Shown here piece by piece: positions 1 to 7,117 of a DNA stretch of 15,410 nucleotides. Source of the DNA: Actinomycetes bacterium (lineage in GTDB: Bacteria; Actinomycetota; Actinomycetes; Mycobacteriales; Mycobacteriaceae); the NCBI GenBank assembly GCA_022600695.1, contig JAHZJY010000290.1:1-15410 (forward strand), given 5' to 3'. Under the pieces are notes generated by a model. That model saw only the letters and a program-made list of their open reading frames with translations. It made no database searches and was not told where the DNA came from. Numbering within the stretch: position 1 is the stretch's first letter; the number at the start of each line of letters is the position of its first letter. Made by a program: the position numbers and the translations under genes.

Positions 1-999
1 ACGATCGCCGGCGCGGTGTCCGGCGGGGGCCGCGCCGCCCCGATGACCCCGGCCCAGGCCGTGCTGGCCGCCCACCGCGGCGCCACGTACCTGATCTGGA
101 ACGGTCAACGCAGCCGCATCGATCCGACCGACCGCGCCGTGACCTTCAACCTCGGCCTGGACCCCGGCGTGACCCGGCCGGTCGAGATGTCCAACGCCCT
201 CTTCGACGCCCTGCCGGCCACCGAACCCCTTACCGTGCCGACGATTCCGGCGGCGGGAAGCCCGTCGCGGCTACTGCCCGGGTCGGTGGTGGGGCGGGTG
301 TTGGAGACCCGCGACGCCAACGGCGCGGCCAGCGGTTTCTATGTGCTGCTGGCCAATGGGGTGCAGCGGGTCACCGCGTTCGTCGCCGACCTGTTGCGGA
401 CGGCCGACAGTCAGGGGGCCACCACACCCCAGTTGGTCTCGCCGGATGTTCTCGTCGATATCCCGGAGGTTCAAGTCCTGCCCGTCGGCCGCTACCCCAC
501 CGGGAAGCTGGACTTCGTCGATACCGGAGCCAACCCGGTCAGCTGTGTCGCCTGGGCGAAACTGGCCACCGACCCGCAGGCGGGCGTCACGGTGTTCAGC
601 GGGCGAGGTCTGCCGACCCCACCGGCGCTGGACTCCCGCCTGGTCGCGCTGGTGCGGGATATCCGTGATCCGGATTCGGTCGAAGCGAATCAGACCCTGA
701 TCCTGCCGGGCGCGGCGAACTTCATCGCCACGACCAGCGCCGCCCTGACCGCCGACACCCGGGAAAGCCTCTACTGGATCTCGCCGCAGGGTGTCCGCTA
801 CGGAATCGCTCCCGATCGGGACACCGTGCAGGCCCTGGGAATCGATCCGCGACGGGCGGTGCAGGCACCGTGGCCGATCATCCGGACCTTCGCGGCCGGT
901 CCATCGATCAGCCGGGCGGACGCCCTGTTGGCACGGGACGCGATCAGCCCGGCCGGCCCGGCGACCCCGCTGGCCGCGCCCGGGGACACGGGAGGGTAG
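1..999 (+). CDS. eccB: EccB, type VII secretion core protein (5'-truncated by window edge)
   Basis: EccB is a membrane-anchored, mostly extracytoplasmic subunit of the ESX/type VII secretion core complex, assembling with EccC, EccD and EccE. The reading frame is open from base 1 (the GTG at 16 is internal, not a demonstrated start) and ends at TAG 997-999, giving about 332 visible residues. EccB proteins are usually near 500 residues, so the N-terminal part with the transmembrane helix is outside the window. Visible EccB-like features are the segment reading YLIWNGQRSRID, the later repeat-like segments YVLLANGVQRVT and YWISPQGVRYGI (the repeated 'xxxGxR/QxxI/V' modules of the periplasmic domain), and a paired-Cys region near SCVAW. 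eccC begins 2 bases after the stop, the usual eccB-eccC order. Family assignment is firm; which ESX paralogue it belongs to is not. Confidence 0.9.
   Translation, partial: TIAGAVSGGGRAAPMTPAQAVLAAHRGATYLIWNGQRSRIDPTDRAVTFNLGLDPGVTRPVEMSNALFDALPATEPLTVPTIPAAGSPSRLLPGSVVGRVLETRDANGAASGFYVLLANGVQRVTAFVADLLRTADSQGATTPQLVSPDVLVDIPEVQVLPVGRYPTGKLDFVDTGANPVSCVAWAKLATDPQAGVTVFSGRGLPTPPALDSRLVALVRDIRDPDSVEANQTLILPGAANFIATTSAALTADTRESLYWISPQGVRYGIAPDRDTVQALGIDPRRAVQAPWPIIRTFAAGPSISRADALLARDAISPAGPATPLAAPGDTGG
991..996 (+). promoter_or_regulatory. Ribosome binding site of eccC
   Basis: GGAGGG lies 5 bases before the ATG at 1002 and overlaps the end of eccB. It fixes the eccC start at 1002 rather than the longer in-frame opening at 870, which would sit wholly inside eccB. 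Confidence 0.75.
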
Positions 1000-1001
1000 G
1001 G

Positions 1002-4000
1002 ATGTCCAAGAGAGGGTTCGTCCGGGGCTCCAGAACACCGGTGCCGACGGTGCCGCCGGTGCGGGTCGCGGTGGCACCGCCGCTGGCGCTGCCGGAGCGA
1101 GAGCCGCGCAATATCCTGCTGATGATCGCCGCACCGGCGCTGCTGGTGGGGATCATCGGGACGCTGGTCGTGATGTACACCTCCGGCGTGCGGTCGCTGC
1201 AGTCCGGCTTCTTCCCGCTGATCGGTCTGGTCGGATTCGCGGCCCTGATGTTCACCGGGCGGTTCGGCCGGGGACGCCGGATCAGCTGGGGTGAACAGGA
1301 AAAGCAGCGCCGAAGCTATCTGCGTCAACTCGACGAGGACCGGGACGAGGTTCAACGCGCCGCGCAGCAGCAGCGCCGAAGCGCGCTGTTCGTCCACGGC
1401 GACCCGCAGAACCTCGACACCGTCATCGGGGGCCCGCGGATGTGGGAACGGCGCCCGGCCGACCCGGACTTCCTCGACCTCCGGCTGGGGATCGGCGTGC
1501 AGGCCACCGCGGATTCGGCGGTGTCGCTGCAGTGGCCGGAGGTGCCGGTCGGTGAGGAACTCGAACCGGTCAGCGGCCGGGCGTTGCGGGATTTCATTCT
1601 GGAGCAGAGCCGGATCCGCGATGTCGCGAAGGTGCTGAGTCTGCGTTCCAAACCGGGTTTCAGTTTCATCGGCGCGGACCCGGCGGAGCTGCACGCCCTG
1701 GCCAGATCGCTGCTGTGCTCGCTGGCGGTGCACCACAGTCCGGCCGAGCTGAAGCTGATGGTCGTCACCCGACACCCCGAGCAGTGGTCGTGGCTGGTCT
1801 GGTTGCCGCACAACCAGCATGACGCGATGTTCGACGCGTGCGGTCTGCGCCGGCTGGTGTTCACCTCACCGGCGGAACTCGAGGAGGCGCTGGACGCCGA
1901 GTTGCACCGCAAAGGCCGTGGGCCGTGGGCCCCGCCGAGTGGGACGAGCCCCACGACCACCCCCTCGCCGCTGGTCACCGGGGCGGGATCAGCGCTGGGG
2001 CCGCACTGGGTCATCGTGGATGACAACGTGGGTATGCCCGAGCAGTGGGAGGCGGTGACCGGCCAGAAGGGGATGGCCGGGATCACCGTGCTGCGGCTGG
2101 CGGCCCGGCCCGGCGAGGGGGTGGGCTTCGGCGAGCCCTCCGAGCGGTTCGAGCTCCGGCACGGACGGCTGCGGCACCGCGAGGCGTTCTATGCCGTCGC
2201 CGACCTGCTCGCCGAGACCACCGCCAACCGGTATGCGCGCGCGCTGGCCCGCTGGTCGCCGACGACCGCCGGTGCACTGGCCGAGACCGACAGCCAGGGC
2301 GCGGAGCTGTTACGGGCGTTGGGAGTCGACGATCCCCGGCGTCTGGACCTCGACCGGTTGTGGGCGGACAGCCGCGGCCGGGGCGATCCGCGCTGGGCGA
2401 TGATCCCGGTGGGCGTCAAACCGGGCGGGGAGTTGCAGTACGTCATCCTGCGCGCCAAGGACTTCGGTGGCTACGGATTTCACTCCGTGGTGATCGGGAC
2501 CTCGGGCTCAGGGAAGTCGGAGTACTTTCTGGCCCTGTGCAACGGCATCGCGCTGACCCACTCGCCGGAAACCTTCATCGTCATCTTCGTCGACATGAAG
2601 TTCGAGTCGGCGGCCCAGGACCTGGCGGGGCTGCCGCATGTCGCGGCCTCGCTGTCCAATCTCGGCAAGGATGACCGTCACCTCGCCGAGCGGATGCGAA
2701 AGGCCGTCGACGGTGAGATGGCCAGGCGCTACGCCCTGTTCAAACAGGCCGGCGCGCGCGATGCCAACGAGTACGAGGAGATGCGGCTGGCCGGGCGGGA
2801 TCTCGAACCCGTGCCGATCCTGCTGGTCATCATCGACGAGTACCTCGAGCTGTTCCACCACCACCCGGACTGGATAGACCTGGTTATCCACATCGGCCAG
2901 GAAGGGCGCGGCTGCAACGTGTTCTTCACCCTCGGTGGTCAGCGGTTGGACCTGTCATCGTTGAGTAAAGCCAAGAGCAACATCGCCTTTCGGGTGGCGC
3001 TGCGCGCCGAGACCGCCGAGGACTCCCGCGATGTGATCGGCAGCGACGCCGCCCTACACCTGCCCTCGAAGGAGAACGGGTACGGCCTGCTCAAGATCGG
3101 CCCGCGTGAGTTGGAGCAGTTCCGGTGCTTCTATGTGTCGGCACCGTTCGTGGTGCCGAGGAAAACCGTCGCCGCCGATACCACGGTTGCGGTCAGCTTC
3201 ACCCGGCCGCGCTCGCTGACCTGGGAGTACCAGCCACTCAACGCCGACGACAGCCGGGCGCTCGCGGTCGCCGACGAACCGGAGGAGCCCGACGAATTCC
3301 TTTACCACGCGGACGGTTTCAAGCGGAAGAAGCTGCTGGACGTCATCCGGGAGTCGTTGGTCTCGCACCCGGCCCGGGCACCCCACCGAATCTGGCTGCC
3401 ACCGCTGGAGACCGGTGAGACCGCCGATGCACTGGTGCGACGATGGCGGGGTAAACCGTGGTGGGTGGACTACGGCCGGAACCCCGGCCTGGTCTTCCCG
3501 GTGGGTGTCGAAGACTTCCCCGAGGAACATGACCAACGGGTGCATGTGCTGGACGCCGAGATGGACAACATCATGGTGGTCGCCACCGCTCAGCGGGGAA
3601 AGTCGACCACCCTGATGACGCTGATCACCACTGCGGCGCTGATGTACACCCCGGAACGGGTCACGTTCTACTGCATGGGCGCCTCGCTGTACCCGGTGGA
3701 GGCCTATCCGCATGTCGCCGGTGTGGTCAGCATCACCGATGCCGAGGGGATGTCGAGGACGGTCGCGACGGTCGAGGGGCTGATCCGGGCCCGGGAGGCG
3801 TCGTTCAAGCGCTATCAGATGGATATTGCGGAATTCCGGGACCGTCGGTTCGGCACTCCGGCCGGCGGCGGCACCGACCCGGAGGACAAGTTCGGCGACG
3901 TGTTCCTGGTGATCGACAACTTCGGCGACCTGTATGACAAGGACAACGGCCTCGGCGACCGGACGATCGCCATTGCGCGGCAGGGCCTTTCCTACGGGGT

Positions 4001-5090
4001 GCATGTGATCACCAGTGCCAGCGGCTGGCTGGTCGGCCAGAAGCAGGCGCTTCTCACCGTCGCGAACGCGCGCATCCAGCTTCGGTTGAGCAACCCCGAC
4101 GAGACCCAGATGGGTACCGGGATGGAACACCGACGGGCCGCCCGGCAGACCCTGGACCGGCCGGGTTTCGGTATCACCAGGACGAGCCACGAGCTGTTGA
4201 TCGGCGTGCCGGAGATCCTCGATCCGGACGGTAACCGGGTGACGACCCGGGCGGTCGGGGCAGTGATCGCGGCCCAGACCGGGGCCGGGAAGGTGGAGAC
4301 CCTGGCCCGCCTCCCGGAGCGAATCGCGCTGCGCGACATCGTGTCCGCCTACCGGTCGGGCAGTGCGGACATCGACGGCGACGCGGTGTTCGACATCCCG
4401 TTCGGCCTTGGCGAGAGCGCGCTCAAACCGGTGGTGCTGCCGACCCGGCAGCTGCCACACCTGCTGGTGGTCGGCCGGCAGGGCTGCGGGAAGACCACCG
4501 CGCTGGCGGCCATCGGTCAGGCGATCTCGGCCAGGCTGTCGCCCCAGCAGGCGCAGATCACCATCATCGATCCGAAGACCAGCCTGATCGGCCGGATCCC
4601 GGATGGTGCCGTTCGGGCATATGCCTACACCCCCGACGATATCGATCGCGCGCTGACCGAGATCGCCGGGATCGTCGGTGACCGGCTGCCGCCTTCCGGC
4701 CTGACCCAGGGGGAACTACTGGCCCGGCCGGCGTGGACCGGGCCGCATCACTTTGTGCTGATCGACGACGAGCACGAACTCCGAGCAGGCGGGGTGGTCG
4801 GAAAACAGGCTGCGACCGCACCGCTGTGGAACCTGATCGAACGTGGCCGCGAGGTCGGATTGCATGTCATCGCCAGCCGTCTGCCGGGGAACTGGGCCGG
4901 GGTGTCGGCGATGAGCCCGTTCCTGCAGAAGCTCACCGGTTCCCGGGCGCCCACCCTGTTCATGGACAACGACCCGCAGGCGGTCAAGGTGTTCGGGCGC
5001 ACCAGCGCCCAGCAATTGCCACCCGGTCGGGGTCTGCTGGTCACCACTGACGGCGTGCTGGAGGGCGTCCTGGTCGGCGACCCGGCGTGA
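1002..5090 (+). CDS. eccC: EccC, single-chain three-ATPase type VII secretion motor
   Basis: EccC is the FtsK/SpoIIIE-type ATPase that recognises and drives ESX substrates through the inner membrane. The product is 1362 residues, matching an unsplit EccCa+EccCb. Two hydrophobic helices lie at about 38-60 and 69-86 near the N-terminus. Three ATPase domains follow, with Walker A motifs GTSGSGKS (499-506), ATAQRGKS (861-868) and GRQGCGKT (1158-1165). Walker B of domain 1 is complete (LLVIIDEY, D612-E613), whereas domains 2 and 3 read VIDNF and LIDDE. That fits the family pattern in which domain 1 is the competent ATPase and domains 2-3 mainly bind nucleotide and substrate. Domain 1 carries DMKFES (D531) where ESX-1/3/5 EccC proteins usually read DFKGG. 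The N-terminus (KRGF, then PLALPEREPRNI) and this variant recall ESX-2-type EccC2 from memory; this is tentative. It follows eccB by 2 bases, but no PE/PPE/esx genes follow. Confidence 0.93.
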   Translation: MSKRGFVRGSRTPVPTVPPVRVAVAPPLALPEREPRNILLMIAAPALLVGIIGTLVVMYTSGVRSLQSGFFPLIGLVGFAALMFTGRFGRGRRISWGEQEKQRRSYLRQLDEDRDEVQRAAQQQRRSALFVHGDPQNLDTVIGGPRMWERRPADPDFLDLRLGIGVQATADSAVSLQWPEVPVGEELEPVSGRALRDFILEQSRIRDVAKVLSLRSKPGFSFIGADPAELHALARSLLCSLAVHHSPAELKLMVVTRHPEQWSWLVWLPHNQHDAMFDACGLRRLVFTSPAELEEALDAELHRKGRGPWAPPSGTSPTTTPSPLVTGAGSALGPHWVIVDDNVGMPEQWEAVTGQKGMAGITVLRLAARPGEGVGFGEPSERFELRHGRLRHREAFYAVADLLAETTANRYARALARWSPTTAGALAETDSQGAELLRALGVDDPRRLDLDRLWADSRGRGDPRWAMIPVGVKPGGELQYVILRAKDFGGYGFHSVVIGTSGSGKSEYFLALCNGIALTHSPETFIVIFVDMKFESAAQDLAGLPHVAASLSNLGKDDRHLAERMRKAVDGEMARRYALFKQAGARDANEYEEMRLAGRDLEPVPILLVIIDEYLELFHHHPDWIDLVIHIGQEGRGCNVFFTLGGQRLDLSSLSKAKSNIAFRVALRAETAEDSRDVIGSDAALHLPSKENGYGLLKIGPRELEQFRCFYVSAPFVVPRKTVAADTTVAVSFTRPRSLTWEYQPLNADDSRALAVADEPEEPDEFLYHADGFKRKKLLDVIRESLVSHPARAPHRIWLPPLETGETADALVRRWRGKPWWVDYGRNPGLVFPVGVEDFPEEHDQRVHVLDAEMDNIMVVATAQRGKSTTLMTLITTAALMYTPERVTFYCMGASLYPVEAYPHVAGVVSITDAEGMSRTVATVEGLIRAREASFKRYQMDIAEFRDRRFGTPAGGGTDPEDKFGDVFLVIDNFGDLYDKDNGLGDRTIAIARQGLSYGVHVITSASGWLVGQKQALLTVANARIQLRLSNPDETQMGTGMEHRRAARQTLDRPGFGITRTSHELLIGVPEILDPDGNRVTTRAVGAVIAAQTGAGKVETLARLPERIALRDIVSAYRSGSADIDGDAVFDIPFGLGESALKPVVLPTRQLPHLLVVGRQGCGKTTALAAIGQAISARLSPQQAQITIIDPKTSLIGRIPDGAVRAYAYTPDDIDRALTEIAGIVGDRLPPSGLTQGELLARPAWTGPHHFVLIDDEHELRAGGVVGKQAATAPLWNLIERGREVGLHVIASRLPGNWAGVSAMSPFLQKLTGSRAPTLFMDNDPQAVKVFGRTSAQQLPPGRGLLVTTDGVLEGVLVGDPA

Positions 5091-5100
5091 GAGCGGTCGC

Positions 5101-5106
5101 TACGAT
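5101..5106 (+). promoter_or_regulatory. Candidate -10 element for a leaderless echA transcript
   Basis: TACGAT fits the TANNNT -10 pattern of mycobacterial promoters and ends 6 bases before the ATG at 5113. Transcription would therefore start at or next to the start codon. No purine-rich ribosome binding site is seen in the 22-base gap after eccC, which agrees with a leaderless mRNA. No good -35 is visible. Inference only. Confidence 0.45.
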
Positions 5107-5112
5107 CTCCGA

Positions 5113-5892
5113 ATGAGCGAAGAAGCCAGCACCGCCGAGGCCGTGCTCACCGAGAAGCGCGACCGGATCCTCATCGTCACCATCAACCGGCCGGAGGCCA
5201 AGAACGCGGTGAACGCCGCGGTCAGCCACGGCTTGGCGGCGGCCATGGACACCCTCGACGACGACCCGGGGCTCTCGGTGGGCATCCTCACCGGGGCCGG
5301 GGGCACGTTCTGCGCCGGCATGGACCTCAAGGCCTTCGCCCGCGGGGAGAACGTCGCGGTCAAGGGCCGCGGGCTGGGGTTCACCGAGCGTCCGCCGGTC
5401 AAACCGCTCATTGCCGCCGTCGAGGGGTATGCGCTGGCCGGCGGGACGGAATTGGCCCTGGCGACCGACCTGATCGTGGCGGCCACCGACTCGGCCTTCG
5501 GCATCCCGGAGGTCAAGCGTGGTCTGGTCGCCGCCGGCGGCGGACTGCTGCGGCTGCCGCAGCGGATCCCGTACCAGATCGCGATGGAGTTGGCGCTGAC
5601 CGGCGATGTCCTCACCGCGCAGCGGGCCCACCAACTGGGACTGGTCAACGTGCTCGCCGAGCCCGGCCGGGTGCTGGAGGCCGCGATCGAGTTGGCGTCC
5701 CGGATCACCGCGAACGGGCCGTTGGCGGTCGCGGCGACCAAGCGGATCATCACCGAATCACGGGGCTGGAGCCCGGAGGATCAGTGGCGTGAGCAGCTGA
5801 GGATCATCATGCCGGTGTTCGGGTCCAAGGACGCCCAGGAGGGTGCGGTCGCCTTCGCCGAGAAGCGCGCGCCGAACTGGACCGGAAGCTAG
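5113..5892 (+). CDS. Enoyl-CoA hydratase/isomerase family protein (crotonase, EchA-type)
   Basis: A 259-residue crotonase-fold protein, the usual length for single-domain EchA enzymes that hydrate trans-2-enoyl-CoA in beta-oxidation-type pathways. The N-terminal strand motif ITINRPEAKNAV-like segment is at about 21-33. The CAGMDLKAF segment (67-75) and ALAGG (107-111) supply the two oxyanion-hole backbone amides. Glu113 (GGTELAL) and Glu133 (FGIPEVKRG) align with the two catalytic glutamates of rat crotonase (Glu144 and Glu164), so a hydratase rather than a degenerate member is likely. The C-terminal FAEKRAPNW ending is seen in several mycobacterial EchA proteins such as EchA19. The start ATG lies 22 bases after eccC but probably has its own promoter. 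It converges with the M42 peptidase gene. The exact substrate cannot be read from sequence, and no EchA number is assigned. Confidence 0.88.
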   Translation: MSEEASTAEAVLTEKRDRILIVTINRPEAKNAVNAAVSHGLAAAMDTLDDDPGLSVGILTGAGGTFCAGMDLKAFARGENVAVKGRGLGFTERPPVKPLIAAVEGYALAGGTELALATDLIVAATDSAFGIPEVKRGLVAAGGGLLRLPQRIPYQIAMELALTGDVLTAQRAHQLGLVNVLAEPGRVLEAAIELASRITANGPLAVAATKRIITESRGWSPEDQWREQLRIIMPVFGSKDAQEGAVAFAEKRAPNWTGS

Positions 5893-5908
5893 GCCTGGCA
5901 GCCAGGCC
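5892..5908. terminator. GC-rich hairpin between convergent genes
   Basis: GGCCTGG-CAG-CCAGGCC is a perfect 7-bp stem with a 3-base loop. It begins at the last base of the crotonase stop codon and lies in the 31-base gap before the end of the convergent M42 peptidase gene. There is no U-tract, as is common for actinobacterial terminators, so it could act in both directions. The function is inferred from structure and position. Confidence 0.5.
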
Positions 5909-5923
5909 GGCGCCCCGCCCGGC

Positions 5924-7117
5924 CTACTCGACCTCGATCGGCCCGTCCTGCGGGCCCTCCTCCTGTGCCGGCTGCACGGCCAGCGACGGGAAGCTGCGCA
6001 GCGGGCCGTCCGCAGTCGCGTCCCAGCCGGGGAACACCAGGTCCGACCGCAGCCAAACGGTCAGCAGTCGGGCCAGGCCGAGCAGGCTGCTCATGTGAGT
6101 GCGCTCGTGCCCGTGGCTGGCGTCGACTCCGAAGCCCAGCAGCGCCACCCGCAGATGGGCGCCGGCCTCGATCGCGGCGGCGGCATCGGAGCGGTAGTGG
6201 GCGAAGGTGTCGCGTACGACCTCGATATCGTGCTGCCGCGCCAGCGCGTGCAGTCGCCGGGTCAGGTGGTAGTCGAACGGACCGACGCTGTCGGCCATGG
6301 TCACCGTCACCGCCGTCTCCCTGGACTGCTGGCCGGGGGCGACGATGGCGGCATCGATCGAGACCATCTCGGCGACGTCCGCGTCGAGTCCGTGGCTGGC
6401 GCCGTGCCCGATTTCCTCGGTGCAGGTCACCAGCAGTTGGGCACGCACCGGCAGTTCGACGCCGGCCTCCTTCAGCGCTTTCAGGGCGGCGAGCGTGGCC
6501 GCCACACCGGCCTTGTCATCCAGGTGCCGGGAGCGGATGAATCCGTTGTCGGTGATCAGCGGATGCGCCAGGGGCGCGACGAAGTCCCCGACATCCAGGC
6601 CGAGGGCGCGGAGGTCCTCGACGCTGGAAGCGTGCTCATCCAGGCGAACCTCGACGTGCTCCCAGGAGACGCCCTGCGAGTCGACCTCGTCGTTCCAGCG
6701 GTGCCCCGAGGCTTTCAGCGGCAGCACCTGTCCGTGGTAGACGGTCTCCAGATCGTCGGGGAAGACCCGCACGTCGGCGCCCTCGGAGAACCGCGCGGAG
6801 TGAGTCCCGACCGGTTTCAGTTCCAGGCGGCCGTTGCTCTTCAGGGTGCGGATCATGGCGCCGATCGTGTCGGTGTGCACCACGGCCGCGCGGCTGGCCT
6901 CGGAGTCCGACGGCCCGCCCAGATCCGCCACGATGGTGCCGCGCCGGGTCACGACGAATGGCACACCCAGCCGGTCCAACCGCTCGCCGACGTACTGCTG
7001 GACATGGTCGGTCCGCCCGGTCGGGCTGGGAATGTCCAGCAGTTCCAGCAGCACCCGGCGCAGGAAGTCCAGGTCGATCTCCAGAGTGGTGTCGAGGCTG
7101 GTCTCCGGGGCGGTCAT
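5924..7117 (-). CDS. M42-family metallopeptidase of the NAGGN osmoprotectant trio
   Basis: A 397-residue product related to M42/M20-type dinuclear-zinc aminopeptidases, the third member of the conserved trio found with asnO and ngg. Its role there is unproven; trimming or recycling of the dipeptide N-acetylglutaminylglutamine amide or its precursors is the obvious guess. Candidate metal and catalytic residues follow the family order: His81 (HTDTIG), bridging Asp200 (HLDDKAG), Glu234-Glu235 (CTEEIGHG), Asp255 (SIDAAIVAPG) and His341 (GHERTHMSS). All are present, so it looks active. The ATG at 7117-7115 overlaps the ngg stop as ATGA, which indicates translational coupling. The C-terminus ends in an acidic, Glu/Gln/Pro-rich tail. 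It has no signal peptide and is therefore cytoplasmic. The longer upstream opening of the frame lies inside ngg and was not used. Confidence 0.85.
   Translation of the reverse strand: MTAPETSLDTTLEIDLDFLRRVLLELLDIPSPTGRTDHVQQYVGERLDRLGVPFVVTRRGTIVADLGGPSDSEASRAAVVHTDTIGAMIRTLKSNGRLELKPVGTHSARFSEGADVRVFPDDLETVYHGQVLPLKASGHRWNDEVDSQGVSWEHVEVRLDEHASSVEDLRALGLDVGDFVAPLAHPLITDNGFIRSRHLDDKAGVAATLAALKALKEAGVELPVRAQLLVTCTEEIGHGASHGLDADVAEMVSIDAAIVAPGQQSRETAVTVTMADSVGPFDYHLTRRLHALARQHDIEVVRDTFAHYRSDAAAAIEAGAHLRVALLGFGVDASHGHERTHMSSLLGLARLLTVWLRSDLVFPGWDATADGPLRSFPSLAVQPAQEEGPQDGPIEVE

Noticed and set aside
870..1001. Upstream in-frame extension of eccC
   Set aside because: It lies wholly inside eccB, and a good ribosome binding site supports ATG 1002.
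3054..4460. 468-codon minus-strand open frame inside eccC
   Set aside because: Antisense to the conserved ATPase domains 2 and 3, with His/Arg/Pro/Gly-rich translation and no ribosome site.
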